NCBI RefSeq assembly: GCF_001028175.1 | Contig: NZ_AEJF01000043.1 | Span: forward strand, 1 to 33,193 | Direction of reading: 5' to 3' | DNA: 33,193 nt | Origin: Caballeronia mineralivorans PML1(12) | GTDB taxonomy: Bacteria > Pseudomonadota > Gammaproteobacteria > Burkholderiales > Burkholderiaceae | Part shown: positions 14,634 to 22,973 of the stretch, one piece after another | Numbering within the stretch: position 1 is the stretch's first letter | How the letters are laid out: each line of letters opens with the position of its first letter | Program-made: the position numbers and the translations under genes | Notes under the pieces: model-generated | What the model saw: the letters and a program-made list of their open reading frames with translations, nothing else | Told to the model about the DNA's origin: nothing | Databases searched by the model: none

Positions 14634-15917
14634 ATGACCACTCGCTCGCAAGCCATCGATACGCCGGGTATCGAGAAGCTGTCGACCGCCACGACACATA
14701 ACCGCTGGCTTCAGCTCGGCCTCGGCCTGGTCTGCATGATGGCGATCTCGAGTCCGCAATACGTCTGGACGCTGATGACCAAACCGCTCGCGGCGAAACT
14801 GGGCATTGCGCTGCCTGAGCTGCAAGTGACGTTCTCGCTGCTGATCATCCTGCAGACGTTCTTTTCGCCGTTCCAGGGCAAGCTGATCGACCGCTTCGGG
14901 CCGCGCTTGCTGATCTCGATCGGAACCGTGCTGTCGGGCATGAGCTGGGTGCTGGCGTCGATGGTGCAGAGCGTGCCCATGCTCTACGTGACCTATGGCG
15001 TGGTCGGCGGACTGGGAACCGGCATTGTCTATGTCGGCGTAGTCGGCTTGATGGTGCGCTGGTTTCCTGACCGGCGCGGCTTCGCAGCGGGTGCGGTCGC
15101 AGCCGGTTACGGCATGGGAGCGATCGTCACGACCTTTCCGATTGCTTCGTCGCTGGCGGCACGCGGAGTGGATGCAACCATGTTGACCTTCGGCATCGCC
15201 TTTGCGGTGGTCGGGTTGCTCGCGTCGCAAGGCTTGCGCGTGCCGCCTTCGCACGAAGCGGTTGCGGCGAGCGCCACGCAAGCCGCGGTGGCCGGCCTGC
15301 GTCCGTCGCAGACGCTGAAGAGCCCGATCTTCTGGCTCATGTTCCTGATGATGACCATGATGTCGACCTCGGGCCTGATGGTGACCTCGCAGATGGCGAC
15401 GTTCGCCGCCGATTTCGGCGTGACCAAGGTGCTCGTGTTAGGCATGGCTGCGCTACCGCTGGCGCTGACCATCGACCGGTTGACGAACGGGCTGACGCGG
15501 CCGTTGTTCGGCTGGGTCTCGGACCGGCTTGGCCGCGAGAACACCATGTGCTTTGCCTTCGGACTCGAAGGTATCGCGATGGCGCTATGGCTGATCACGC
15601 GCGATAACGCGGTCCTGTTCGTCTTGCTGTCCGGCGTAGTGTTCTTTGGCTGGGGCGAAATTTTCTCGCTGTTTCCGTCCACGCTCACCGATACCTTCGG
15701 CACGCGCCACGCCACGGAAAACTACGGCTGGCTTTACATCTCGCAAGGCATCGGCTCGATCTTCGGTGGACCGCTCGCCGCGCTGATGCACCAGCATGCG
15801 GGAAGTTGGGTCCCCGTGTTCGGCACGGCCATTACGTTGGATATAACCACCGCCGTACTCGCGATCGCCGTTCTCAAGCCAATGCGCAGCCGCTTTCTGG
15901 CCGCGCAGCGCGTGTGA
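14634..15917 (+). CDS. MFS transporter, oxalate:formate antiporter (OFA) family
   Basis: A 427-residue, 12-helix major facilitator resembling the OFA family (OxlT type). It shows SSPQYVWTLMTKPLAAKLGIALPELQVTFSL-type N-terminal spacing (helix 1 followed by a long loop), GKLIDRFGPR in loop 2-3, YGVVGGLGTGIVYVG in helix 4, RWFPDRRGFAAG, and NGLTRPLFGWVSDRLGREN in loop 8-9. The family exchanges or imports small mono- and dicarboxylates such as oxalate and formate. It starts with GGAG a few bases upstream, 114 bases after the amidohydrolase gene; a weak hairpin plus T4 (14554-14583) in that gap could reduce read-through. It would move the carboxylate substrate or product of the neighbouring amide hydrolases. 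Confidence 0.85.
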   Translation: MTTRSQAIDTPGIEKLSTATTHNRWLQLGLGLVCMMAISSPQYVWTLMTKPLAAKLGIALPELQVTFSLLIILQTFFSPFQGKLIDRFGPRLLISIGTVLSGMSWVLASMVQSVPMLYVTYGVVGGLGTGIVYVGVVGLMVRWFPDRRGFAAGAVAAGYGMGAIVTTFPIASSLAARGVDATMLTFGIAFAVVGLLASQGLRVPPSHEAVAASATQAAVAGLRPSQTLKSPIFWLMFLMMTMMSTSGLMVTSQMATFAADFGVTKVLVLGMAALPLALTIDRLTNGLTRPLFGWVSDRLGRENTMCFAFGLEGIAMALWLITRDNAVLFVLLSGVVFFGWGEIFSLFPSTLTDTFGTRHATENYGWLYISQGIGSIFGGPLAALMHQHAGSWVPVFGTAITLDITTAVLAIAVLKPMRSRFLAAQRV

Positions 15918-15942
15918 TCTGGATCACCACTCAGGAATTCGC

Positions 15943-16719
15943 ATGTCAGTTCAGCTTGCATTGCGCAACATCCGTAAATCGTTTTCGAACAAGCAGGGCA
16001 CGGTGGATGTATTGGGGGGGCTCACGTTCGATATCAACGAACGCGATTTCGTGAGCATCATCGGTCCGTCAGGCTGTGGGAAGACAACAGTCTTTAACGT
16101 GATCGCCGGCTTGCTGGAAGCCGACAGTGGCGATATTGTTTATCGTGGGCAGGCGGTCGAGGGCTTGCGGGGCAAGGTCGGCTACATGATGCAACGTGAC
16201 CTGTTGCTGCCGTGGCGCACCGTTTTGCAGAACGTGCTGATCGGCCCGGAACTATCCCGCATGCCGATTGCGCAGGCCCGCGAAACGGCGATGGAATACC
16301 TCAACACCTACGGCCTCGCGGGTTTCGAAAACGCCTATCCGCGCATGCTCTCGGGCGGTATGCGCCAACGCGTGGCGCTGATCCGCACGCTCATCAACGA
16401 TCCCGACATCATCCTGCTCGATGAGCCGTTCTCCGCACTCGACTACCAGACGCGGCTCTATCTGGAAGGCGTGTTGATGGAAGCCGTGGAGACTTTCCAC
16501 AAGACCGTGGTGCTCGTTACGCACGATATCGACGAAGCCGTGGCGTTGTCCAAGCGCGTGGTCGTGCTCGGCGGCAGGCCGTCGCAGGTAAAGAAGATCT
16601 ACGACATCGACATCGCCGCGCGCTCGCCAATTGGCGCCCGCAGCGATCCGAACTTCTCCGGCTACTTCCACGCCCTGTGCGGTGAACTCGATATCCAGAC
16701 CGAGGCGGGCTCAGCATGA
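15943..16719 (+). CDS. ABC transporter ATP-binding protein, NitT/TauT (SsuB/TauB) type
   Basis: A 258-residue ATPase with all standard motifs: Walker A GPSGCGKTT (Lys47), Q-loop MMQRDLLLPWRT, signature LSGGMRQRVALIR (from Ser137), Walker B IILLDEPFSALD (catalytic Glu161) and H-loop VTHDIDEA. The LLPW after the Q-loop is typical of the nitrate/sulfonate/taurine importer family. It powers import through the permease encoded next, whose start overlaps this stop by four bases. It lies 25 bases after the OFA permease stop and is probably on the same transcript. Confidence 0.95.
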   Translation: MSVQLALRNIRKSFSNKQGTVDVLGGLTFDINERDFVSIIGPSGCGKTTVFNVIAGLLEADSGDIVYRGQAVEGLRGKVGYMMQRDLLLPWRTVLQNVLIGPELSRMPIAQARETAMEYLNTYGLAGFENAYPRMLSGGMRQRVALIRTLINDPDIILLDEPFSALDYQTRLYLEGVLMEAVETFHKTVVLVTHDIDEAVALSKRVVVLGGRPSQVKKIYDIDIAARSPIGARSDPNFSGYFHALCGELDIQTEAGSA

Positions 16720-17558
16720 CGCAATCCGTTTCCATCGCACGGCCAGCGCAAAAGGCGCAGGCTAAAAAGTGGGCGCTCGATAGCGGCTGGGGCCGCTCTC
16801 TGTTGCAACTCGCCGCCGTGGTCGCGTTCTTCGCTATCTGGGAGGGCGCCGCGCGGCTCGGCTGGGTGTCGAACTTCCTGGTCGGCTCGCCGGCGAAGAT
16901 CTTCGATGCGCTCGTGCGCGACGCCCATTCCGGTCAGCTATTCACCGATACCGGCTACACGCTATTCGAAGCGATCTTGGGTTTTGTGTTCGGCACGGCG
17001 GTGGGCTCCGTATGTGGTCTCGCGCTCTGGTATTCGCCGTTCGTTGCGCGGTTGATCGAGCCGTTTATTGTCGCGATCAACAGCGTGCCGAAGATCGCGT
17101 TCGCGCCGATCGTGATCCTCTGGTTTGGCACCGGGCTGATATCGAAAGTCGCGCTGGCGATCTCGCTGACTGCCATCGTCGCGCTGATCGCGGCATACGA
17201 AGCGGCGAAGGACGCTGATCCCGACCTGCAGGCTCTGCTCGTCACGCTTGGTGCGAACAAGAACGATGTGTTCACGAAGGTGGTCGTGCCGTCCACGCTG
17301 CCGTACGTGATCTCGACGTTTCGCATCAACGTCGGCTTTGGTCTCGTCGGGGCGGTGGTCGGCGAGTTCATCTCCTCCGAACACGGACTCGGGCACATGA
17401 TCTTTACGGCATCCAGCTTGTACGACCTCAACACGGTATGGGAAGGGCTCTTCGTCCTGATGGCGATCGGTTTCGTGCTCTATTTTCTGATCGACCTCAT
17501 CGAGCGCCGGTTGCTGCCGTGGCGCCAGGCGTCGAATACCAACACGCTGAAAGTTTGA
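16716..17558 (+). CDS. ABC transporter permease, NitT/TauT (SsuC/TauC) type
   Basis: A 280-residue inner-membrane permease with about six helices. The cytoplasmic EAA loop is clear (EAAKDADPDLQALLVTLGAN, then FTKVVVPSTLPYVISTFRI), as is the family segment NSVPKIAFAPIVILWFGTGL. It forms the channel for the ATPase encoded upstream and receives substrate from the binding protein encoded 34 bases downstream. The start overlaps the ATPase stop (ATGA). Family substrates range over sulfonates, nitrate, bicarbonate, pyrimidine precursors and aromatic acids, so the motif set does not fix the cargo. Confidence 0.95.
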   Translation: MTQSVSIARPAQKAQAKKWALDSGWGRSLLQLAAVVAFFAIWEGAARLGWVSNFLVGSPAKIFDALVRDAHSGQLFTDTGYTLFEAILGFVFGTAVGSVCGLALWYSPFVARLIEPFIVAINSVPKIAFAPIVILWFGTGLISKVALAISLTAIVALIAAYEAAKDADPDLQALLVTLGANKNDVFTKVVVPSTLPYVISTFRINVGFGLVGAVVGEFISSEHGLGHMIFTASSLYDLNTVWEGLFVLMAIGFVLYFLIDLIERRLLPWRQASNTNTLKV

Positions 17559-17592
17559 ACGACTAGTGAATCACCTGATCGGGGAAATAACG

Positions 17593-18573
17593 ATGGCACT
17601 ATCCGTAAGAAAAATGCTGACCGCACTGACGACGGCGCTTGCGTTTTCCGCGGCGTCGGTCTCAACCACGGCGCTCGCCGCAGACAAGAAAGTCACCATC
17701 TCGCAGGCGTTTCAGTCGATGCTTTATCTGCCGCTTTATGTCGCTATCGACGGGGGGTTCTTCACGAAGGAAGGGCTCGACGTGACCAAGCAGACGGCCG
17801 GCAGTCCGAGCGCGGCGTTATCTGCGGTCCTGTCGGGCAGCGCGGATTTTTCGCTGCATGGTCCGGAGTGGACGGCGGTGGCGTCTGAGAAGGGCGCCGA
17901 CGTCGACGTGATCGCGAACGTGGTGAATGGTGCTGCGGTGTGGATCGCGACGGCTCCCGATGTGAAATTCACCAGTATCAAGGACGTCAAGGGCGAGGTG
18001 GTGGTGTCGGGGCAGATGCCGACCACCAGCACCTCGCTCTTCTTCAGGGCGCTGAAGGAGAACGGCATGTCGCCGAGCGACGTCAAGCTGGTGCAGGTTC
18101 CGCTCGGTTCCGAGATCGGACCGCTCGTGGCGGGGCAATCGAAGATTGCCGTCATGTACGAACCGGGTCTCGATCAAGCCGTCGCCAAGGGAATGAAGGT
18201 CGTGCTGAGCTTTCCCAAGCTGTATGGCGAATACGCGTTCTCGACGATTACGGCGAAGCGCAGCGTCGATCCGGATTCCGCAGCGCGTTTCGTGAAGGGG
18301 CTGCAAAACGCGCTTCTTTACATGCAGACCAACCCGGCAGAGACGGCCGCAATCGCCCGCAAGGAATTTCCGACGCTCGACGCGCCGGTGGTCGACGCTG
18401 CCGTCAAGCGTATGCTTGCCGATGGTGTCTATCCGAAGAACGTCGACATCACGCCGAAGGCGCTCACGGTCGCAATGGACACGCAGATCGCGCTCGGCAA
18501 CCTGAAGCAACAGCCGAAATACGATACATTTATTGCGCGTAACTATATCCAACCCGCACTCGCTGCCAAATAA
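17593..18573 (+). CDS. ABC transporter periplasmic substrate-binding protein, NitT/TauT type
   Basis: A 326-residue binding protein with a Sec signal peptide (positive MALSVRKM start, hydrophobic core, TTALA-ADKK cleavage near residue 29). YLPLYVAIDGGFFTKEGLDV followed by SAALSAVLSGSADFSLHGPEW is the typical entry of the SsuA/THI5-like (NMT1) fold. ATG 17593 is chosen because GGGGA lies 8 bases upstream; a GTG at 17566 would add nine residues before the signal peptide. It delivers the ligand to the ATPase/permease pair just upstream. Neighbouring amide hydrolases suggest an amide, ureide or small carboxylate ligand, which is inference. Confidence 0.93.
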   Translation: MALSVRKMLTALTTALAFSAASVSTTALAADKKVTISQAFQSMLYLPLYVAIDGGFFTKEGLDVTKQTAGSPSAALSAVLSGSADFSLHGPEWTAVASEKGADVDVIANVVNGAAVWIATAPDVKFTSIKDVKGEVVVSGQMPTTSTSLFFRALKENGMSPSDVKLVQVPLGSEIGPLVAGQSKIAVMYEPGLDQAVAKGMKVVLSFPKLYGEYAFSTITAKRSVDPDSAARFVKGLQNALLYMQTNPAETAAIARKEFPTLDAPVVDAAVKRMLADGVYPKNVDITPKALTVAMDTQIALGNLKQQPKYDTFIARNYIQPALAAK

Positions 18574-18577
18574 ATTC

Positions 18578-19900
18578 ATGACCTACGTTTGCCCGACCAT
18601 TGCCGAGATTCGCGCCGCTGTTGCCTCAGGTGAGAGCAGCCCCGAACAGTTCGTTATCCAAAGTTTTGATGCGGCGCAAGCGTCGCAAGCAGAGCTGCAC
18701 GCATTCCAGTATTTGCCGGACACTGCGCCTGTCAACCGCGCTGAAGCGGCACTGGCAGGGGTAGCGGTTGCGGTGAAGGACATTATCGATACCGCCGACA
18801 TGCCTACCGAGTTCAACTCGCCTGCGTATGCAGGACGGCGTCCCGGGCAGGATGCATGCGTGGTCGCGCGCCTGCGCGCAGCGGGCGCAACAATACTCGG
18901 CAAGTCGGTGACGACCGAGTTTGCTTTCCGCCATCCCGGGCCGACCGTCAACCCGTGGAACAGCGCGTACACGCCGGGCGGATCGTCGAGTGGCTCGGCG
19001 GCAGCGGTCAGCGCAGGCATTGTTCCGCTGGCGCTCGGCACGCAGACGCAGGGGTCGGTGATTCGTCCTGCCGCCTATTGCGGCGTCGTCGGCTTCAAGC
19101 CGACCTACGGCACCATCGCGAGGACCGGTGTATTGCCGCTCGCATGGTCGCTCGACCATGTCGGTTTGTTCGCGAGGACCGTCGCGGATGCCGCCTACGT
19201 GCTGAGGCTCGTCGCTGGCACCGACGCCGGCGATCCGCACGCGTCGCATGTCCCGGGCACGGTCACGGTCGAAAAGGCGACGGGACGCCGTATCGGCATG
19301 CTGACGAAACAGGCGGGCGGCGCGCTCGAGCCCGCACAGCAAGCCGCGCTCGATGCGCTTGCCGAACGCCTGTCCCATGATGGCGCCGAGATCGTCATGG
19401 TCGATCTCCCTGCAGAGATCTTCGATACCCCGCGCCACGCGCTGACGCTAATGGGGGTTGAAGCCGCCATTACGCACGGCGAACTCGTCGACCGTTCGCC
19501 GGAACTCGTCAGCGCACCGATGCGCGAACTGGTCGCGCAAGGGCGTGCGCTGCCCGCGACCGACTATGCAATGACCAAGGTTCTGCAGGGGCGCATGGCG
19601 CATCGGTTCGACCGGTGGCTCAGGGAGACGATGGCGCTCGACGCGTTGCTGGTTGCGCCGGCGAGCGGCGAGCCGCCGCGTGGGCTTGACTTCACGGGCG
19701 ATGCGTCGTTCTGCGCTCCGTGGACGTTCCTGGGCGTGCCGGCCGTTACGGTGCCGGCCGGTTTCGGGCCGATGGGCTTGCCGCTGGGTGCGCAGCTTGT
19801 CGGTGCCGCGAATGGCGATGTCGCGCTGCTCGATCTGGCGGAGTGGGTCGAGCAACGAACCGGGTGGAAGACTGGGGTTGCAGCCATTTCGGCACAGTAA
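18578..19900 (+). CDS. Amidase-signature family amidohydrolase (second copy)
   Basis: A 440-residue amidase-signature enzyme with an intact triad: Lys67 in VAVKDIIDTAD, the cis-Ser in TPGGSSSGSAAA (136-138) and nucleophile Ser160 in GTQTQGSVIRPAAYCG. It starts 5 bases after the binding-protein stop and so ends the 12909-19900 gene run. It releases ammonia from a carboxamide. Its place directly after an ABC importer suggests that it acts on the imported compound. It belongs to the same subgroup as the enzyme at 7843-9126 but is clearly divergent, so it is not a recent tandem copy. The true substrate is unknown. Confidence 0.9.
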   Translation: MTYVCPTIAEIRAAVASGESSPEQFVIQSFDAAQASQAELHAFQYLPDTAPVNRAEAALAGVAVAVKDIIDTADMPTEFNSPAYAGRRPGQDACVVARLRAAGATILGKSVTTEFAFRHPGPTVNPWNSAYTPGGSSSGSAAAVSAGIVPLALGTQTQGSVIRPAAYCGVVGFKPTYGTIARTGVLPLAWSLDHVGLFARTVADAAYVLRLVAGTDAGDPHASHVPGTVTVEKATGRRIGMLTKQAGGALEPAQQAALDALAERLSHDGAEIVMVDLPAEIFDTPRHALTLMGVEAAITHGELVDRSPELVSAPMRELVAQGRALPATDYAMTKVLQGRMAHRFDRWLRETMALDALLVAPASGEPPRGLDFTGDASFCAPWTFLGVPAVTVPAGFGPMGLPLGAQLVGAANGDVALLDLAEWVEQRTGWKTGVAAISAQ

Positions 19901-19927
19901 GGGGGCGCGAAACGAACGAGGGGCGGC

Positions 19928-19945
19928 TGAAGACGCTCGTCTTCA
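19928..19945. terminator. Hairpin between convergent amidase and kinase genes
   Basis: TGAAGAC (19928-19934) and GTCTTCA (19939-19945) form a 7-bp stem with a GCTC loop in the gap between two convergent genes. There is no T-run, so intrinsic termination is uncertain. Confidence 0.35.
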
Positions 19946-20022
19946 CACCGCGGCGCGCGTGCTCGTCCGAGCAAGTCGTCAACGGCGAGGCGGCCTTCGA
20001 GCAGCGGGCAGCCTGCGCGGGT

Positions 20023-21435
20023 TTAAATCCACACAGTAAATCTGGTTCCCGAAATCAGGCTGCTTACGGTCAACTGCCATTCGTGAGCAGTCGCTATTTC
20101 CTTGCAGATAGCCAGTCCCAGGCCCGCGCCCTCGTGGCTGCTATCCGGAGCACGCCAGTACCGCTTGAAGAGGAACGGAAGGTGGTCCTGGCTGATGCCA
20201 GGTCCCTGGTCCTGAACCTGAATCGAGGCCTTGTCGACGATCAGCGACACGACGCTATTGGGCGGCGAAGCATTGATCGCGTTCTCAACAATATTCTTGA
20301 GCAGGATAAACAACGCGCTCCTGTCTGCCCAGATCGACGCCGGCGCAACCGGCACCTGAACTTGAAGCTTCACCTGCCGCCGGTTGGCCTTGCGTGACAG
20401 ATACGCCACGACGTCCTGCGCGACGTCAACACTATCTACCTCGCCAAAGCTGAGATTCTGCGGTTCGCTGACTTCGGCGAGATGCAACAACTGTCGAACC
20501 TGCCGGGCCATCAGATCGACCTCGCGAAACAGCAGTTCTCTATGCTTGATTTCAGGTTGCAGCTCGATCTGACCGCGGATCAATGTGAGCGGCGTTTGAA
20601 GTTCATGTGCGGCTGACGCAAGAAATTGTTGCTGGACAGAGAAACCGTTTTCAAGTCTGCCGAGTGCTTCGTTGAAAGCATTGAGCAGCGGCTTGAGCTC
20701 GCTTGGAACGCCCTTGGGCGAAAGGCGCGCGGTCAAGTTGCGCGGTGTGATCAACGCAGCGGCGCCCGACGCCTCCCTGAGCGGCTTGAGTACCCGATGC
20801 AAGGTCAAGGTCAGCGTCAGCCCGAAGATGACCGTCGCAACAAAGATCGTAACCCTGACGATTGCCGGAATCTGTTTGACCTTCGCGCCAATCATGGCGT
20901 CGACCAGGCGCGCACTCATGGCGGTCTGGGCATAGAACACGTCATGCCCGTGCGGAATCCGAAGCGTCACGACGTCAAATGGTTTGCTGCCGATCGCTAC
21001 CTGCTCGACCTTGCCCGCGGCATGGAAAGGATCCCCGGCAATCCACGGGCTACGGTCCTGTGCGTCGCCCGACGCGAACAACACGCCTCCCTGCTCGTTG
21101 AGCACACGATACTTTAGTTCGGTGGGCACCGCCTCGAACAGCCACGCCGTTTCCTGGGGAGGTTGTACCGAGACTGGACGGCCGGCGTCGTCAAAGTTAA
21201 GCCCGTTCGCCACATCCTCAGCTCTTTCTATTTGTTCGTGTCGCCCGAGTGCCTGCTCAGGAAAGTGATTAAACGCGTAGATGACAACGGCAGCCAGCAG
21301 AGTCATGCAGACCGCGAGCGCAGCAACGCTGGTCAACCACAGGCGCGCGGACAAACTTCGAATCCAGTGATCGAACATGCCGTATAAGGGGCGCTCGACT
21401 GGAGACGCTGAGAACGCTGGCTGGAGTATTGTCAT
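20023..21435 (-). CDS. Orphan QseC-like membrane sensor histidine kinase
   Basis: A kinase of up to 470 residues. Helix 1 (about 31-53) and helix 2 (about 190-211) bracket a periplasmic sensor domain. A HAMP-like linker follows, then the H-box FLASAAHELQTPLTLI (His277), the N-box NIVENAINAS, and the G-boxes DQGPGIS and GAGLGLAI. The layout fits QseC/TctE-type kinases. ATG 21378 would remove 19 residues and gives a more usual N-terminus (MFDHWIRSLSARLWL); neither start has a good ribosome-binding site. No response-regulator gene adjoins it, although this kinase class is normally paired, so it either lost its partner or works with a distant one. The H-box has Ala-His-Glu-Leu-Gln instead of the common Ser-His-Glu-Leu-Arg. 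Confidence 0.88.
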   Translation of the reverse strand: MTILQPAFSASPVERPLYGMFDHWIRSLSARLWLTSVAALAVCMTLLAAVVIYAFNHFPEQALGRHEQIERAEDVANGLNFDDAGRPVSVQPPQETAWLFEAVPTELKYRVLNEQGGVLFASGDAQDRSPWIAGDPFHAAGKVEQVAIGSKPFDVVTLRIPHGHDVFYAQTAMSARLVDAMIGAKVKQIPAIVRVTIFVATVIFGLTLTLTLHRVLKPLREASGAAALITPRNLTARLSPKGVPSELKPLLNAFNEALGRLENGFSVQQQFLASAAHELQTPLTLIRGQIELQPEIKHRELLFREVDLMARQVRQLLHLAEVSEPQNLSFGEVDSVDVAQDVVAYLSRKANRRQVKLQVQVPVAPASIWADRSALFILLKNIVENAINASPPNSVVSLIVDKASIQVQDQGPGISQDHLPFLFKRYWRAPDSSHEGAGLGLAICKEIATAHEWQLTVSSLISGTRFTVWI

Positions 21436-21480
21436 GGTCGGGTGTCTGTCGCGTATCGGAGTGGGCGATGCGGCCCTCGC

Positions 21481-21675
21481 TCAGAGCGCCGGTGAGCGGG
21501 TGGTTCCAACCGATGGGTGCCGCATGTCAAAGCGCGCGGCGAGTGGTTGCCGACAGAGCGAAACGCACGGGTGTTCGGGGATGTCGCGCTTCACTGCCGG
21601 ATCGCTGTGCAGTGGGTCCGTCACACTACGGAAGACGCTGAAGACCGTTACCTGTACGTTCGAAGTACTTTTCAT
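21481..21675 (-). CDS. Possible small unknown protein upstream of the orphan kinase
   Basis: A 64-residue frame beginning MKSTSNVQVTVFSVF. Its ATG is preceded by GGAG at good spacing (GGAGAGCAC), and its stop lies 45 bases before the kinase start, so the two could be co-transcribed. No family is recognised; there are two Cys and several Pro/His but no membrane helix. Composition is not strongly coding-like. Confidence 0.3.
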   Translation of the reverse strand: MKSTSNVQVTVFSVFRSVTDPLHSDPAVKRDIPEHPCVSLCRQPLAARFDMRHPSVGTTRSPAL

Positions 21676-22053
21676 GTGCTCTCCGGAACCGACTACTGAT
21701 GGATCGGGTTGGACGTCACGATCGGCAGACTCAGATCGTAGTCGAGCAATAAGCACTGATGGTGAACAAAAGAAGGAGAAATGGTGGAGGTTTGAATTAC
21801 TTCCGATAAAGATGCGGGGTCAAATCCGTAATAAAATTAGCCCCTAATGAAGCATTTATGAATGAGGTAGCGGCGAGAAAACGATCGCGCGTTTTTAAAT
21901 GCCATAGCGGTTAGCGACCGGGCGATAGATCTATTGCCCGACCGCTTCCGTCTGTCACGGCCCAACGCTACCACCGTGCAGGATTGGCATCCTGACTGCT
22001 GATTAATCAACGGTACCAGCCCTATAAATAAGCCGGCTCGCGTTTAGACGGAG
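21676..22053. other. Intergenic region, no gene seen; contains a 22-bp near-palindrome
   Basis: The region is AT-rich around 21760-21850 and holds no credible gene. CGGGCGATAGATCTATTGCCCG (21919-21940) is a palindrome except for one symmetric G/T pair, and AGCGGT (21906-21911) and ACCGCT (21941-21946) add outer complementary arms. It may be a transcript hairpin or an operator. No T-run follows it. Confidence 0.55.
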
Positions 22054-22314
22054 CTAGCCGCGCTTTGGCTGATTTTGTGGCGGTAAAGGCGCTTGCCAAT
22101 CGAACCCTTCAAGCGATACCGCAAGCTGCATGGGATGCATGGGGGCGCTGCCGGCGTTCGCGGCCGATGCGACTGCGCTGGTTGTCAGGGGCTCCAGACC
22201 CAGTTCGGTAGCACTCGTATTACTGCCGTGTGACGTGATGGTGTGAGCGATGGCGATAATGCCGGTCAGCGTGGTGACGGCCAGAACGTTACGGGTAGTG
22301 ATGTGAGACAACAT
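22054..22314 (-). CDS. Small membrane-anchored or exported unknown protein
   Basis: An 86-residue protein with a hydrophobic N-terminal segment (about residues 9-24, VLAVTTLTGIIAIAHT) that could be a signal anchor or uncleaved signal. A low-complexity Ser/Thr/Ala middle and a Pro-rich, basic tail (LPPQNQPKRG) follow. TGGAG about nine bases before the ATG supports translation. I do not recognise a family. The gene stands alone, with 11-bp tandem repeats in its upstream region (22342-22363), so it may be controlled by a two-component regulator. Function is unknown. Confidence 0.55.
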   Translation of the reverse strand: MLSHITTRNVLAVTTLTGIIAIAHTITSHGSNTSATELGLEPLTTSAVASAANAGSAPMHPMQLAVSLEGFDWQAPLPPQNQPKRG

Positions 22315-22973
22315 GCTCGATCTCCATTTGAAAGCGGTAACGGATTACTCGTGGATTACTCGTGCGCGCATTGAGAGAATAGGATAACGAGCTTATCTGT
22401 GGCTTAAGGACACGCTGAATAGCCGATTTTTTTTAAATCCTTCGAATGCAATTATCGTCAGCGGGCTAAGCATCCCGTAAGAATAATGCCGCTATTATAA
22501 AGTCGCGATAGATTCGATATCCTGCTCAATACTTGAATACTCATCGCGGCCACGACAGTCTCGTAGCAGAAACTGCCGGAAGGCTTGCACGCACACCTTC
22601 CTTTGCCTCCCTGCCTTCGGAGTAGACGGGAGGTGGTTCAAATGCGGTATTTTCCCTATCTGGCTGGCACGACGCCTCGGCATCCGAATGGCGACGCCCT
22701 GCCGAACCTAAACAAATTCGAGATTCTGCCGTTATACGACTAACAGATGCTCTGTTGTCCCGTTTGATGCGCAATGGACCGGCAATATAGAGAGAATCGC
22801 AACATCGCGCTGCAACACAAGCAAATATCATACGAATACAAGGGTTCCATGGACATGCGAGGACCGGTATTCTTAATGTTTTACATCAACCTCGATTAGC
22901 GCAGCCAATGATGTTTTAACTCTTCCTTGAGCTGCCTTAGCCCAATCACCGTCCCGCAAGCAGCTATTCATCA
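22315..22973. other. 660-base intergenic region between divergent genes
   Basis: This AT-richer region lies between the small - strand gene and the + strand diguanylate cyclase. Besides the 11-bp tandem repeat it contains a GATAA-N5-TTATC dyad (22383-22397) and a T8 run near 22428-22435. Open frames in it lack ribosome-binding sites and coding composition, so I call no gene. A small RNA cannot be excluded. Confidence 0.45.
22342..22363. repeat. Perfect 11-bp tandem direct repeat
   Basis: GGATTACTCGT occurs twice head-to-tail (22342-22352 and 22353-22363), 28-50 bases upstream of the small - strand gene start. An 11-base period (about one helical turn) is the spacing bound by OmpR/PhoB-type regulator dimers, so this could be a response-regulator site. 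Confidence 0.7.

Noticed and set aside
14112..15281. Long - strand frame across the gamma-glutamyltransferase/OFA genes
   Set aside because: It spans the junction of two clearly real + strand genes and has Arg/His-rich shadow composition; it is a by-product of high GC content.
22375..22410. CTTAAG/GATAAGC elements upstream of the small - strand gene as a PmrA/QseB box
   Set aside because: Only one half-site is convincing and the spacing of the second does not fit; the 11-bp tandem repeat nearby is a better candidate.
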